Made by a program: the position numbers and the translations under genes
The notes under the pieces: generated by a model
What the model saw: the letters and a program-made list of their open reading frames with translations, nothing else
Told to the model about the DNA's origin: nothing
Databases searched by the model: none
Shown here: piece after piece, positions 19,001-31,000 of the stretch
How positions within the stretch are numbered: the first letter of the stretch is position 1
Layout of the letters: each line of letters starts with the position of its first letter
Assembly (NCBI RefSeq): GCF_002115825.1
Contig: NZ_JFJZ01000047.1
Span: 1-32,617, forward strand
DNA: 32,617 nucleotides
Reading direction: 5' to 3'
Origin: Thalassospira sp. MCCC 1A01428
GTDB taxonomy: Bacteria; Pseudomonadota; Alphaproteobacteria; Rhodospirillales; Thalassospiraceae

Positions 19001-22000
19001 CCTTGCTGTCTGATGCAACGGCTTATATCGGGGATAATGCCAAGGTCAATCAGGACGATGACGTTACCGATGGTAGCAGCCAGGATGTTGTAATTGATGC
19101 CAAAAGCGACAGCAATGTCGTTACGGTTAGTGGTGCCGCTGGTGGTGCCATTGTCGGTATCGGTGCCGCGGCAAACGTGACGACAATTGCCAAGCAAACC
19201 AACGCCTGGATTGGTAAAAATGCAAAGGTCGATGCTGCCCGTAATATTACCCTTGATGCGACATCGGACGACAACCTGGTTGCTGTGACTGTTAGTGTGC
19301 AGGGCGGGCTTGTCGGTGCCGGTGGTACGGCAGCAATCAATACGATTGTATCAGATACCGCGGCCAGGGTTCTTGAAGGTGCCGCCATTAACGCCACGGG
19401 CAGCATGCGGGTACAGGCCCTGAATGATGCCGAACTTGACGATATTTCAACATCGGTAGCGGTTGGCGGGGCTGCCCTGGGCGGGGTTGTTTCGGTTAAT
19501 ACCGTTTCTGCCACAACCGAGGCGACTATTGCCGATGGTGCCAAACTTAATATTCTGGGTAATGGCAGCGGTATTAACATTGCGGCCGCCGGTGGATCGC
19601 GGAGCGACAGCACAGAAACCGCACTGGCCAAAACCACCCAGACCAATGACGATGACAGCACCCTGACGGTATCTGCGATTGATGTGGACCGTTCGACCCT
19701 GACGCGCAATTCGGAAACCATTACCGGTCTGGCGGTTGTTGCCCGGTCCGATCAGGATGTGACAGCCCTTCCGATTAGCGCCGGGGCCAGTGCCGCCGGG
19801 GCGTTGTCGGGTGTTGCAACGGTTAATGTTATTGCCGGGTCAACATTGGCACAAATTGGCACCAGTGCAGTGATTAATGCTGTTAATGCCGGTGCGTCCG
19901 ATAATCAGGATGTGCTGGTTGCTGCCTATGATAGTACCGATCTTTCGACGGTTCCGGTTACGGTTGCTGTTACCGGGACAGGCCCGGCGGTTAGTGCTGC
20001 GGCTGCGACCAATGTTATTGCCAAAACCCTGTCGGCCAAAATGGGTGGCACGGTATCAGCCAAAGATGACATTACGGTTTTGGCTGTTTCGGATCAGGAC
20101 CTCGACAGTGTTTCGGCAAATGGCGCGGTAAGTGCGCTGGCCGGACATAATGTGTCGCTGGGGGTAGATGTTGTCGATAATACGGTTCTTGCCGAATTGT
20201 CCGATAGTGCCATTGTTACATCTGGCGATGACCTTGGTATTCGTGCCACGGAAAACACCGATTTTAGCCAAACCATTGGTTCAGCATCGGTTGGCGGTGT
20301 AACGGCGGCGGGTGGTGCCATCGGGGTGGCTGTTGCGTCGTCCGATGTAACCGCCCGGATTGGCAAAAACGCCGTTACCAACGCTGATGGCACCACATCG
20401 GTAGCGGCAAATTCTGCGCAAACCATGACCCAGCACACTGTTGCCGGGGGGGCATCTGCCGGGTTGGCATTGCAGGGCGCGATTAGTGTGCGCACAGCCA
20501 CGGTTAAAACACTGGCCGAAATTGGCGATGGCGCCAAAATCAACCAGACCAGCGTTACCGCCGATGATGACCAGGCGGTTCTGGTTTCCGCCAACAACAG
20601 CCTTACTGTTGGCGGTGTCACCGGTGCAGGTGCCGTTGGCGGTGTCGCCGGTGTTGGCTTTGGCATGGACATTGCCGTTGCCCGTAATTCAACTGCGGCC
20701 CGTATCGGGCAAAACACGCTGGTTTCAGCCACAGACGATGTATCGGTTACGGCACACGCGCAAAAAGATATTTCTGCAACTGGTATTGCCGGTGCAGGCG
20801 GGCTGGGGGCAGGCGTTGCCGGGTCCGTTGCCATTGCCATATTGGGTGGCGATGCCGACAGCCGGGGCACCGATCAGCTGACGTCGGACAACGGAAGCAT
20901 CACCGATCAGGTCAATAGTGACGCGGGAACAGATCGCAGTGCCGACCTTACCAGTTCGGATGCCGGTAAACTCGCACATTCGCAGGCTGGGGATGCCAAC
21001 AGCGATCGCACCACGGCAAAATCCAAAACCCGGAACGTTATGGGGGCGCTGGATTCCAGCAATGGCACATTTGACGATGGTGTTTCCGCCGTTATCGATC
21101 AGAACGCGACGGTTAAAGCTGGCGGCAATATTAATGTGACCGCCAAGGATGAAAGCCGTGTTCGGGCCTTTGCCGGTGGTGCTGCGGTTGGTGCTGTTGG
21201 GGTTGGCGGCTGGGTTGCTGTTGCCAGTATGGGCACAACTGCCCAGGCGTTGATTGGCCAGAATGCCGATCTTGATGCTGGCGACACGATTACAATTTCG
21301 TCCGATCTGCTTGATAAAACCGACCGTTCCAAGGTCGAAGCCTATGGCGCGTCGGCCGGTGTGGTGGGTGTTGCGGCAACAATTGCGGTGCTGGATCGCT
21401 CAACAACTACCCAGTCACTGGTTGGCAGCGGGGCAAATATTTTTGCCGATAACGCCGTGTCGATTACGGCACAAAACAGTTCGGGCGGACAATCCCGGGC
21501 GATTGCCGGGGCGGCGGGTTTTGCGGCTGCGGGGATTTCGGTTGCAGTTACCAGCTCTGACGATGACGTAAAATCCGAGGTCGGTGCCAATGCCAGGATT
21601 GGTAAAAAAGGTGACCCGGCCGGGTCCATAACGGTTTCTGCCACTAACGGGGGCAGTTTTGATGCCTATTCTGTTGGCGCGTCATTGGGGTTGGTCGGTT
21701 CAGGTGCCGGGGCAGATGCCACTGTTGACCTTGACGGGGATACCACAGCAAAAATTGGCACCGGTGCCACCCTATATAGCGACGGTGATGTTCTTGTTGC
21801 CGCCAGCGACGAACCTCATGCCAAGGCACAGGCCATTGGTGCATCGCTAAGTGCGGGTTACAGCCTGGGTGTTTCCATCTCTCAGGCCCTGGTGGATCGC
21901 AATGTTGCGGCCCTTGTTGACGATAACGCCAGTGTCACCGGCGATACCATTACCCTTGATGCCAAATTGCTTAAGGGGGCAGCCAATAATGCCGATGCCA

Positions 22001-25000
22001 CGGCCACGGCAGGCAGTGGTGGTTTGCTGGTCGGGGCGGCTGGTTCGTCGGCAGTCACAACGCTGGACGGCGACGTAAGCGCATCCACCGGTAATAACGT
22101 TAAACTTTTGGGGATTGAACGTACCCAAACCGATGAAAACAACGTAACGACGGCGGTTGCAGACCACGGTATTTCGTTAAATACGCGTAATGAATCTGCG
22201 GCAGAAGCCCGCGCGATTGGTGTTACTGCAGGGGCGATTGCGGTGGGGGCCCACAGCGCGGTTGTTGATGTGACAACAACCAGCAATGCCTTGCTGGGCG
22301 CCGGTACAAACGCCATCACGATGGCCGATTTGTCGATTACGGCTGTTGGGGCGGAACATGCCTATGGTGATACGATTTCCGGTGCGGGTGGTGTTGGTGT
22401 GGTGCAAGCTGGCCTTACCAAGGTGGACCTTGATAGTATGGTCAAGGCGGGCACGCGGGATAATTCGGCCCTGACAACGTTAAGTGCGGATGGCACAACC
22501 ACCATTAGCGCCACATCAAGTGGCAAATATGATGGCAAAATTGATACGACCGGGGCCGCATTGGCACAGGCCGCGGCCGGGGCGCTGGTGGTGAATGGCA
22601 CCAGCGATGTCTGGGCCGGGTTTGGGGCAAAAACCGGCCTTCGCACCCATCAATTGTCGCTTTTGGCTTTAAATGAACTCAGCAAGGATCTGGTTTCGGA
22701 TGCCAACTTTAAAACCAGCCAGGGTGGCGGGTTTAACATGGCGGTTGGTGTTTCCAGTGGCACGATGAATGCCAGCACCAATATCTCGGTTGGGGCAAAT
22801 TCCAATGTGTATGTGTTTGGCACATCGCAAAATCAGGGTGTCGCATCGGTTCAGGCAAAAACCAATGTTACCGTCGATGACGAAAGCAGTTTTGATAGCG
22901 GTGGTTTGATCAGCGCGCCAATTGCAAGCACAATTCAAACGGCCAATCTTTCGAGCAACGTTACGATGGGGGATAATGCCTCCCTGCAAACCCAGGCCGG
23001 CGACCTTAGCGTTGCGGCACGCAGCGATGCGAAAATGAGCGCGCGTGCCCGCTCCGTTACCTATGGTTTTGCCGGGGCGGCAGGCGGTGTTTCCAAGGCA
23101 TCGGTTACGGCCAACGATGCGGTGACAGTGGGATCAAACACCAATCTTGTCGGGGTTGGTGATGTTGAGATTTATGCAGGTGCCGACGCAACCGGCCTGG
23201 GTATTATCGAAGCCAAGGCTGATACGCGCCTGTTTAACAAAACAGCTATTTCCATTCCCACCCCGCCAACTGCCGATGCGTCGGCAATTCATAACAGCAA
23301 GGTCACCATCGGCAGTGGCAGCCTTGTTGCATCGGCCAAGGATTTGCGGGTTCAGGCTACCGAAGGCCATTTGTTTGCCAATGGTGTGGGACGTGCAACC
23401 GACCTTGCCAAAAAGGCGCTTGAGGCAATTGGCGATGTGTTTGGCGCAGATACCGAAGGCTCGCTTGAAGTTGTGGGCGGTACCAGCAAAAACGAAGGTG
23501 TTGGTGGTATCAAGGTTGACGGTGAACTTCGTACCGGTATTCGCAATAAGCGTTATATTACCTTTGGCACCAGTTTCAGTTCTTATGTCGCTGATTCCGA
23601 TGGCAATATGGTTCGGTATTACCCCAGTTATGATACCGACAATGACCAGTGGGTTTTGGCCACCGAAGACCCGGATAACCCCGGTGTTCCCAAAATCATC
23701 AAGGTCTTTACGCCCGAAGAAATCAGTGAAGGTATGGGCTTTAGCATTCTGGCTGATCAGAATTTGGGCCAAAGCCTGCAAACCGAAGTTGCCCGTCTGG
23801 AAAATGTCCTGTTGCGGTATGGCAGTTCCACCGATGCCAACAGTGTTCAAATCAAATCCGATATTGAAAGCCGCCTGACCATTTTGCGTGCGGCCATTGC
23901 CAGCCGTAAATCTGATGAATATGTCGATGTTATCCAGGTGGACCCAACTGAAGCCGCCACCGGGAATGTTGAACTGTATTCCGATTATGTTGTTGGCTCG
24001 GGTAAAATCAACAGCCCTGGCGATGCTGAAATCAAGATCATTAACAACTCGCCGATGCCGATCCGCATCGCCGAAATGACTATTCCCGATGAACTGGGTG
24101 GTCAAATTCTGTTTAATGGTCAGTCGGTGTTAACCGCGACAGATATTAATGCCCGTAATTCCAATGCCGATGGTACGGCGACGATGGAAATGGTCAGTTC
24201 GGTTTCCTCGGATGCCCCGAAAATCATTATTGAAAATAACTTTGACCCGGATTCAGGGGTTTATAACCTTGGCAATAAACTTAATATTGCCGCACCCGAT
24301 GTTATTCTGGCCGGGCAAATCAATAATATTAATGGTCTGATCAAGGTTACAAGTGACCAGGGTTCGATCTATTCTGTTGCCAGTATGCGCGGGGAAACCG
24401 TTGAAATTTCCACCGGCGGCGACTTTGTCTTTGATTCTCCTGAAACCCTGCTCAATATCGGGGCGCATCCCGATGCCGGGTTCGGATCTCTGGTCAACCA
24501 GTATGAAAATGGCAGTGCAACCAGTGGCAGCGCCAATAACGTATCGCAGGCCGCAGATGACAGCAGTTCGACCATTGCGGCGAACAATGTTTTCATCAAT
24601 GCAGATACCATCAACATCAATGGTGTGATCCAGTCCGGTATTGCGGACAAGGAAATTACCATCAACCAGTCTGACGTTGATGCGGCTTATGCGGCAGGCA
24701 ATAGCAGCGGTGCACGCTATGTTGAAGTCAAAAATGTTGGCATCAGCATGGGATCGGGCCGGGTTGGTGTGGGCGGCATCAAGGCGGAACTTGACCGGGT
24801 TACCGGTGAAATTCGCATTCTCGATGCCAAGGTTGAAGGTGGCACCGTCCTGCTTAGTGGTCGTCTGGTTTCAACCGGCAACGGCAAAATCAACGTAATT
24901 GATGGCTATGGCCAGATTACCATCAATAATAACAGTACCAATACCGTGCTGCTTGATGACGTCGATACCGGCGGCATCGAAGGCCAGATCACGCTAATTG

Positions 25001-28000
25001 ATAAAAGCAAGGATAATGGTACTGGCCGTGCCCTTATCACGCGGTATGAACGCATTGGCGACAGCCTGAAGGTTTACAGCAACGCGGGCACAGACAGCGC
25101 GCAGGCTACCAAATTACAGTCATCAAATAACGGGCGTACATCCACCTATGCCATGCAAGATGACATGCGTTATTACTGGATGGCGGGTAAATCAACCACC
25201 ACTCAAACGACAAAAGCATATAGCAAGCAGCAGAAAAGCCTGTTCGGGTTTATTCCGATTTCCGAACGGGAGTTTTCAGATTCTAACCTTGTTTCCGGGT
25301 ATCCCCAATCGCACGATCTTAGCCAGGCAGATTTACCCGAAGGCGATTATGTCGCCCAGCATGGCGGTCTTGCGGATTATACGTTTAACTCGGCGGATGA
25401 AGAAACATCGAACAAACAGATTTATCAGGGTGATTCTGAACGCAGCTGGGGCAGTGATTGTGCGTGGTTTGTTTGTTTCTCGCGCACATACGAATTCAAA
25501 CGTACAACCATCACCGAAACCGGTACCAACACCTATTATTACCACTCGGTCGCGGCAGACAAACCAATAGACATCGCCTTTATCGGCTATGATAGCGGCG
25601 CAGTTGATGTAACATCAAAGGGCAGCATTGCCCTTGGTGGCAGTTTGCAGAACGTTGGCGGGGCAACCACGCTAACGTCAACCGCCGGTGACATTTACAG
25701 CAATGGCGGCGCGGTTCAGTCGGGGAATCTGGTTCTTTCGGCGGCCAACGGGTCGGTTGGCCGGGCAGATAATTACCTTAACCTGGTGCAAAAATCGGGC
25801 GATCTGGTTTCGGTTACGTCGGGTAAAAACATTTATCTTGATGCTCCGGGTGGCAGCCTGGTTCTTAGCAACCTGACGGCAGGTAGCGGTTCTATCGGGT
25901 TGCGGGCCGATTTTGATATTATCACATCGGGCAGTGGCGTGATTAAGGGCCGCGATGTTGAACTGATTGCGCGTAATGGCAAAATTGGCACCAGCGATGG
26001 CGTTCTGAAAGTTGACACCGATGCCGCAAATGGCGGCAAATTAACCGCCAAGGCCGCGCGCGGTGATATTAATGTCGAGGAAGTCAGCGGTGATCTGATC
26101 GTTAACCGGATCGAAACCGTTGGTGATGTGTCGATCAAGGTTTCAGATGGCAATCTGATTGATGGCAATATCGACGAAACCGAAGACACCGACACGACGG
26201 ACCAGTTGCTGGCCCTGTTTGACAGCCTGGATCTGACTGGTGCGGATGCCGATGCGAAAAAGGATGCGCAGGTTAAGGCGTATGAAAATGAACAGGAAAC
26301 GCTTTACGATGATTATTTCACCCTGCGTAACCTTCATAAGGATGGCGACGGCAACTATGTTGCCGATGCCGTTGATGCTGATTACACCTATGTTGTTAGT
26401 GATCAGGAACGCAGCAGCCTGACCGATGCCGGACTGGATAGTGATGCCATTCAGTCTTATGCAGATCGTCAGACCGAACGTTATCGGACGGCCTATGATA
26501 AATTTGGCGATGTTACCTATAACGCCGACTACAGCTATACTGCCACCAGCGACGAAATTGCGGCAGTAACCGATGGGTACAAATGGACGCAAAAAGAACT
26601 GACCAACCTGTTGCCTTCCTTTGCGTTCAAGGAAACGACAGATACGACCACGGTTGTTGAAACGGCCAATGTCTCGGCGCGCAATGTAACGATTGATGTT
26701 AAAGGCAATATGGGCAGCCATAATGGCGATATTGTTCTGGATCTGACGAAATCAAACGACCTGACCGATGAAGTTAAAGTGGCAATGGCGGCCGCTGAGC
26801 GCGACGATATCATCCGCGATGATACCAACCACACCCTGACCATTGTTCAGCGCGAAGATTTTGACATCGACGCGACAGGAACAACCACGATCAAGGCTGG
26901 TGGGGATCTGTTCCTCGGCTCGGAAAATGATTTGAACGTGTTTAATGCGTCGGGCCAGGAAATCCGCGTTAAAATTGGCGGCAGCATTACCAATGGCCGT
27001 GATGGTGACGGTGCCAACTTTGAGGGCGGCCGCATGATTTTTGAAGCTGGTGACGGCCATATTGGCACGGCATCTGCCCCGATCATGATTAACCAGACCG
27101 ACGGTAGCTTGCTTACTGCGCGTGCAGCAGACGATATTTATATGCACGAAATCAGCGGCAATATTTATGTTGATGGCCTGTTCTCCAGCCACAATGTCAA
27201 TCTGTCGGCAGATAATGGCAGTATTCTTGATGGTGCGAATGACGCCATCGCCGATATCGTGGCCCAATCCATTACCCTCTCGGCGTCCAAAAGCATTGGC
27301 AGCACGGCAACCGGTGGGGCGCTTGATGTTGGTATCAACAGTGCCGATGGCAGCCTGATTCTTACCACTGCTGATGGGGGGGCTTATCTGTCCGGTCCGG
27401 GGCGGTTTTTGGCTCTTGGCGCTGTCGATGTGAACGGTGTTTTGAACCTTAATGCCGATAATGGCATTACGCTGCGTTCCAGCGTAAACAGTCATGGCAA
27501 CGCCCAAACCTATCAGTCCGCCAGCGATATCGTGATGCTCGCGGCCAGCAGCATTTCATCGGGCGGTGGTGCTGTTTCCATGACCGCCACCACAACTGAT
27601 ATTACCCAGGCTGATGGCTCTAAAATCAATGCCGGTTCCGGGACAATCAGTCTAACAGCCGCGGGTGACATTACCCTGGCATCGCTGGTGACCAGTAATG
27701 CCAGTTCCAGTGCCATATCCGTTGATGCCGGAGGTCAGATTATCGATGGGGGGGATACCGATGACGACATTACCAGCAGCAATGACAATGGTATTGTAAG
27801 CCTGACAGCAGATGAAGGCATTGGCCGTGCCAACGCAATTGATACCAATGTGACCCGGCTAAGCCTTGCCAACAGCGACAGCGGCAAAATCAACATTGCG
27901 GAAAAAGACAGTCTTGTTTTGCAAACTGTGGCAATTACCAGTGCGACGGATACGACAGTCATTACCCGGGGCGATTTAACCCTGGCATCAAGTGGTATGC

Positions 28001-31000
28001 TTGAAACGAATGGCTTAACTTTCCTGACCGCACAAAATAACGGGTCGCTGGCAATTGATGGCGTGTGGACGTCATCTGCTGGTGCGGCAACGTTGGTGGC
28101 AGATAAAAACATTACTTTCGGTGCCCTTGGTTCTATTGCGATGACAGGCAATGGTGATCTGTCATTGACGGCGGCCAAGGCCGGTGAAAATGGCGGCTAT
28201 ATCCGTCAGACCGATGGGGCGTCCATTAATGTTGGCACCGGAAAGGCAACCCTGGTGGCCGATGGCGATATCGGGCTTGCCAATCTTGTCTCCAATAATG
28301 CCACGCTTGATGCGATTGTTCTTACAACGGCGCATGGCGGTATCACAGATAGCGGTGATTCCAACATCGACCTTGTTGCCAACGCCGTTGGTGCCGGTGT
28401 GACAATCAACAGCGCCACCGGTATTGGTGCGGACAATGCGATAGAAACAAATCTGGCTTCCGTTACGGCCACCAACACTACCAGTGGCGCGGTGGCACTG
28501 AACGAAACCGATACGCTGAACGTAACCAAAATTACCCAGCAGGCCGCAAATGGTGCGGTTACCGTTACCGGTGGCACGGGTCTTGTGATCCATGAAATCA
28601 CGGCGCCGGGTGCGGTGTCCCTTAACACCACTGCAGGCGACATTGTTGATAAATTCACCAACAGCATCACAGCAGCTTCGCTTAACCTTGATGCGGGTGG
28701 CAATGTTAATCTGGTTACCACGGTGTCAACGCTGGATAATGTCATCATCCGTGATGGCAAATTGACACTTGAAAACACTCAGAACCTGAACATTAACCGT
28801 GTGTCGCAACAAACAACTGATGCCAATAAATCCGGCATCGATATTAATGCGAGCGGCAGCATATCGGTTGCCAACGCCAAGGGCGGCATTTCGGCAAATG
28901 TTGGTAATATTACCCTGAAAGCCAATGCGCTAGAGAGCGTGATTACCGTTTCCGATGCCATTGCCACCACAAATGGTGACATCGAGCTACAAGCGGCAAA
29001 ACTCATTGATCTAAATGATGCGCTGGCTGATGTGACATCGCAAAACGCTGGTATGGTGTCGCTAAGCGTACTGGATGGCTCAATCTCCCAGACCGATGGT
29101 TCCACCATTGACGGCGGGACGGGCAAGGTCTTGCTGGTTGTATCTGGCAGCCTGACACTTGACCAGGTTAAAACCACCGGTGCAGATATCGTTATTACCG
29201 CAAAAAACGGGTCTGTTACGGCAAAGGATTTCATCACCACCAGTGCTGCCAAAATTGACATTACAGCAGCACAGAATGTCACCTTTGATAATGGCGAAGC
29301 AGATGTAACCTCGACCGGTTCGGGGGCCGTTACGGTTATCGCAACGGAAGGTTCCATCGAACAAAAAGACGGTTCCACCATTGATGGCGGCAGCGGCAAG
29401 GTAACCCTGACAGCCGGAGATAGCCTGACATTGGATCAGGTTAAAACGGACAGCGCCGATATCGCCATTACCGCGCAGACCGGTTTGGTAACGGCAAAGG
29501 ATTTCATCACCACCAGTGCTGCCAAAATCGACATTACAGCAGCACAGAATGTAATCTTTGATAATGGCGAAGCTGATGTAACCTCGACCGGTTCGGGTGC
29601 CGTTACGGTTATCGCAACGGCCGGTTCCATCGAACAAAAAGACGGTTCGACTATTGATGGCGGGGTGGCAAATGTAACGCTTACTGCCGGACAAAATCTG
29701 GTTCTTGACCAGATCAGGACCAGCAATGCCGATATCACACTTGAGGCACAAGGCGACACGCTTGATGCCTATGATTTCATTCAGACTGAAAATGGCAAAA
29801 TCGCCATTAAGGCCGCCAAAAAAGTCACGCTGCATAATAGCAACACAAATATCGTTTCGTCTGGCAGCGGTGATGTTGAAATTACATCGCTTGGCGATAG
29901 CCTTATGCAATATGATGGTACTATTGATGGCGGTACCGGCAATGTTACTTTGCTTGCCAATCAGGCGCTGGTGCTTAATGAAGTTAAAACCGGCAATGCT
30001 GGTATTTCCCTTACCGCGCAGACCAACGCTATTGCCCTGAACAATGCGGTTAGCACCGATGGCGGCAATATCATCATCAAGGCGGCAACTGCGGTTAATT
30101 TGTTTAATGCAAATTCCGATGTTACGTCTGCCAATGGTGGCACCGTCAGTATTACCGCCACTTCGGGAAACATTTTACAAAACGACGGATCCCGTATCGA
30201 TGGCGGGACCGGTGCAGTTACTCTGTTTGCTGGCGGCAACGTCACCCTCGATCAGGTGCAAACCAGCGATGCAGCCATCGAAATAACCGCAGATGGCGGT
30301 TATCTCGAAGCCAATGATTTCATCACAACCTCGGCGGCGGATATAACGCTTGTCGCTGAAAACGATGTTCATCTGAACAGTGCGCAAGCCGATATTACGG
30401 CATCGGGCTCCGGTGCAATATCAATCAATTCACGCACCGGTTCCCTTACCCAGACCGATGGCAGCACGATTGACGGCGGTTCGGGTAAAGTCACATTGGC
30501 TGCCGATCAGGATGTGACGCTTGATCAGGTCCAAACGACGAATGCCGCAATCGTGATTACGTCGCGTTCTGCTTCTATCGTTGCCAGGGATTATATCACG
30601 ACCGATACAGCAAACATCGATATCTCGGCGGCACAGAGTGTGACGCTGTTTAACGATGAAGCTGACGTTACCTCGACCGGTTCCGGTGATGTGACCATCA
30701 CAGCGACGGCAGGCGATCTTTATCAGGAAGATGAAAGCACCATTGACGGTGGAACCGGCAAGGTCACGTTGACTGCCGGGAAAAAGGTGACCCTTGATCG
30801 GGTTCAGACCACGACGTCTGCCATCCAGATTACCGCACAGGGTGGTGATGTTGTTGCCAATGATTTTATTAAAACCTCTGACGCCAGTATCGAAATCACT
30901 GGCGATAATGATGTTTCCTTCACCAACGGCCTGTCGGATGTAACTTCCACGGGCAACGGTGCCGTAACCGTCATCGCGACCAAAGGGTCGATCACGCAGG

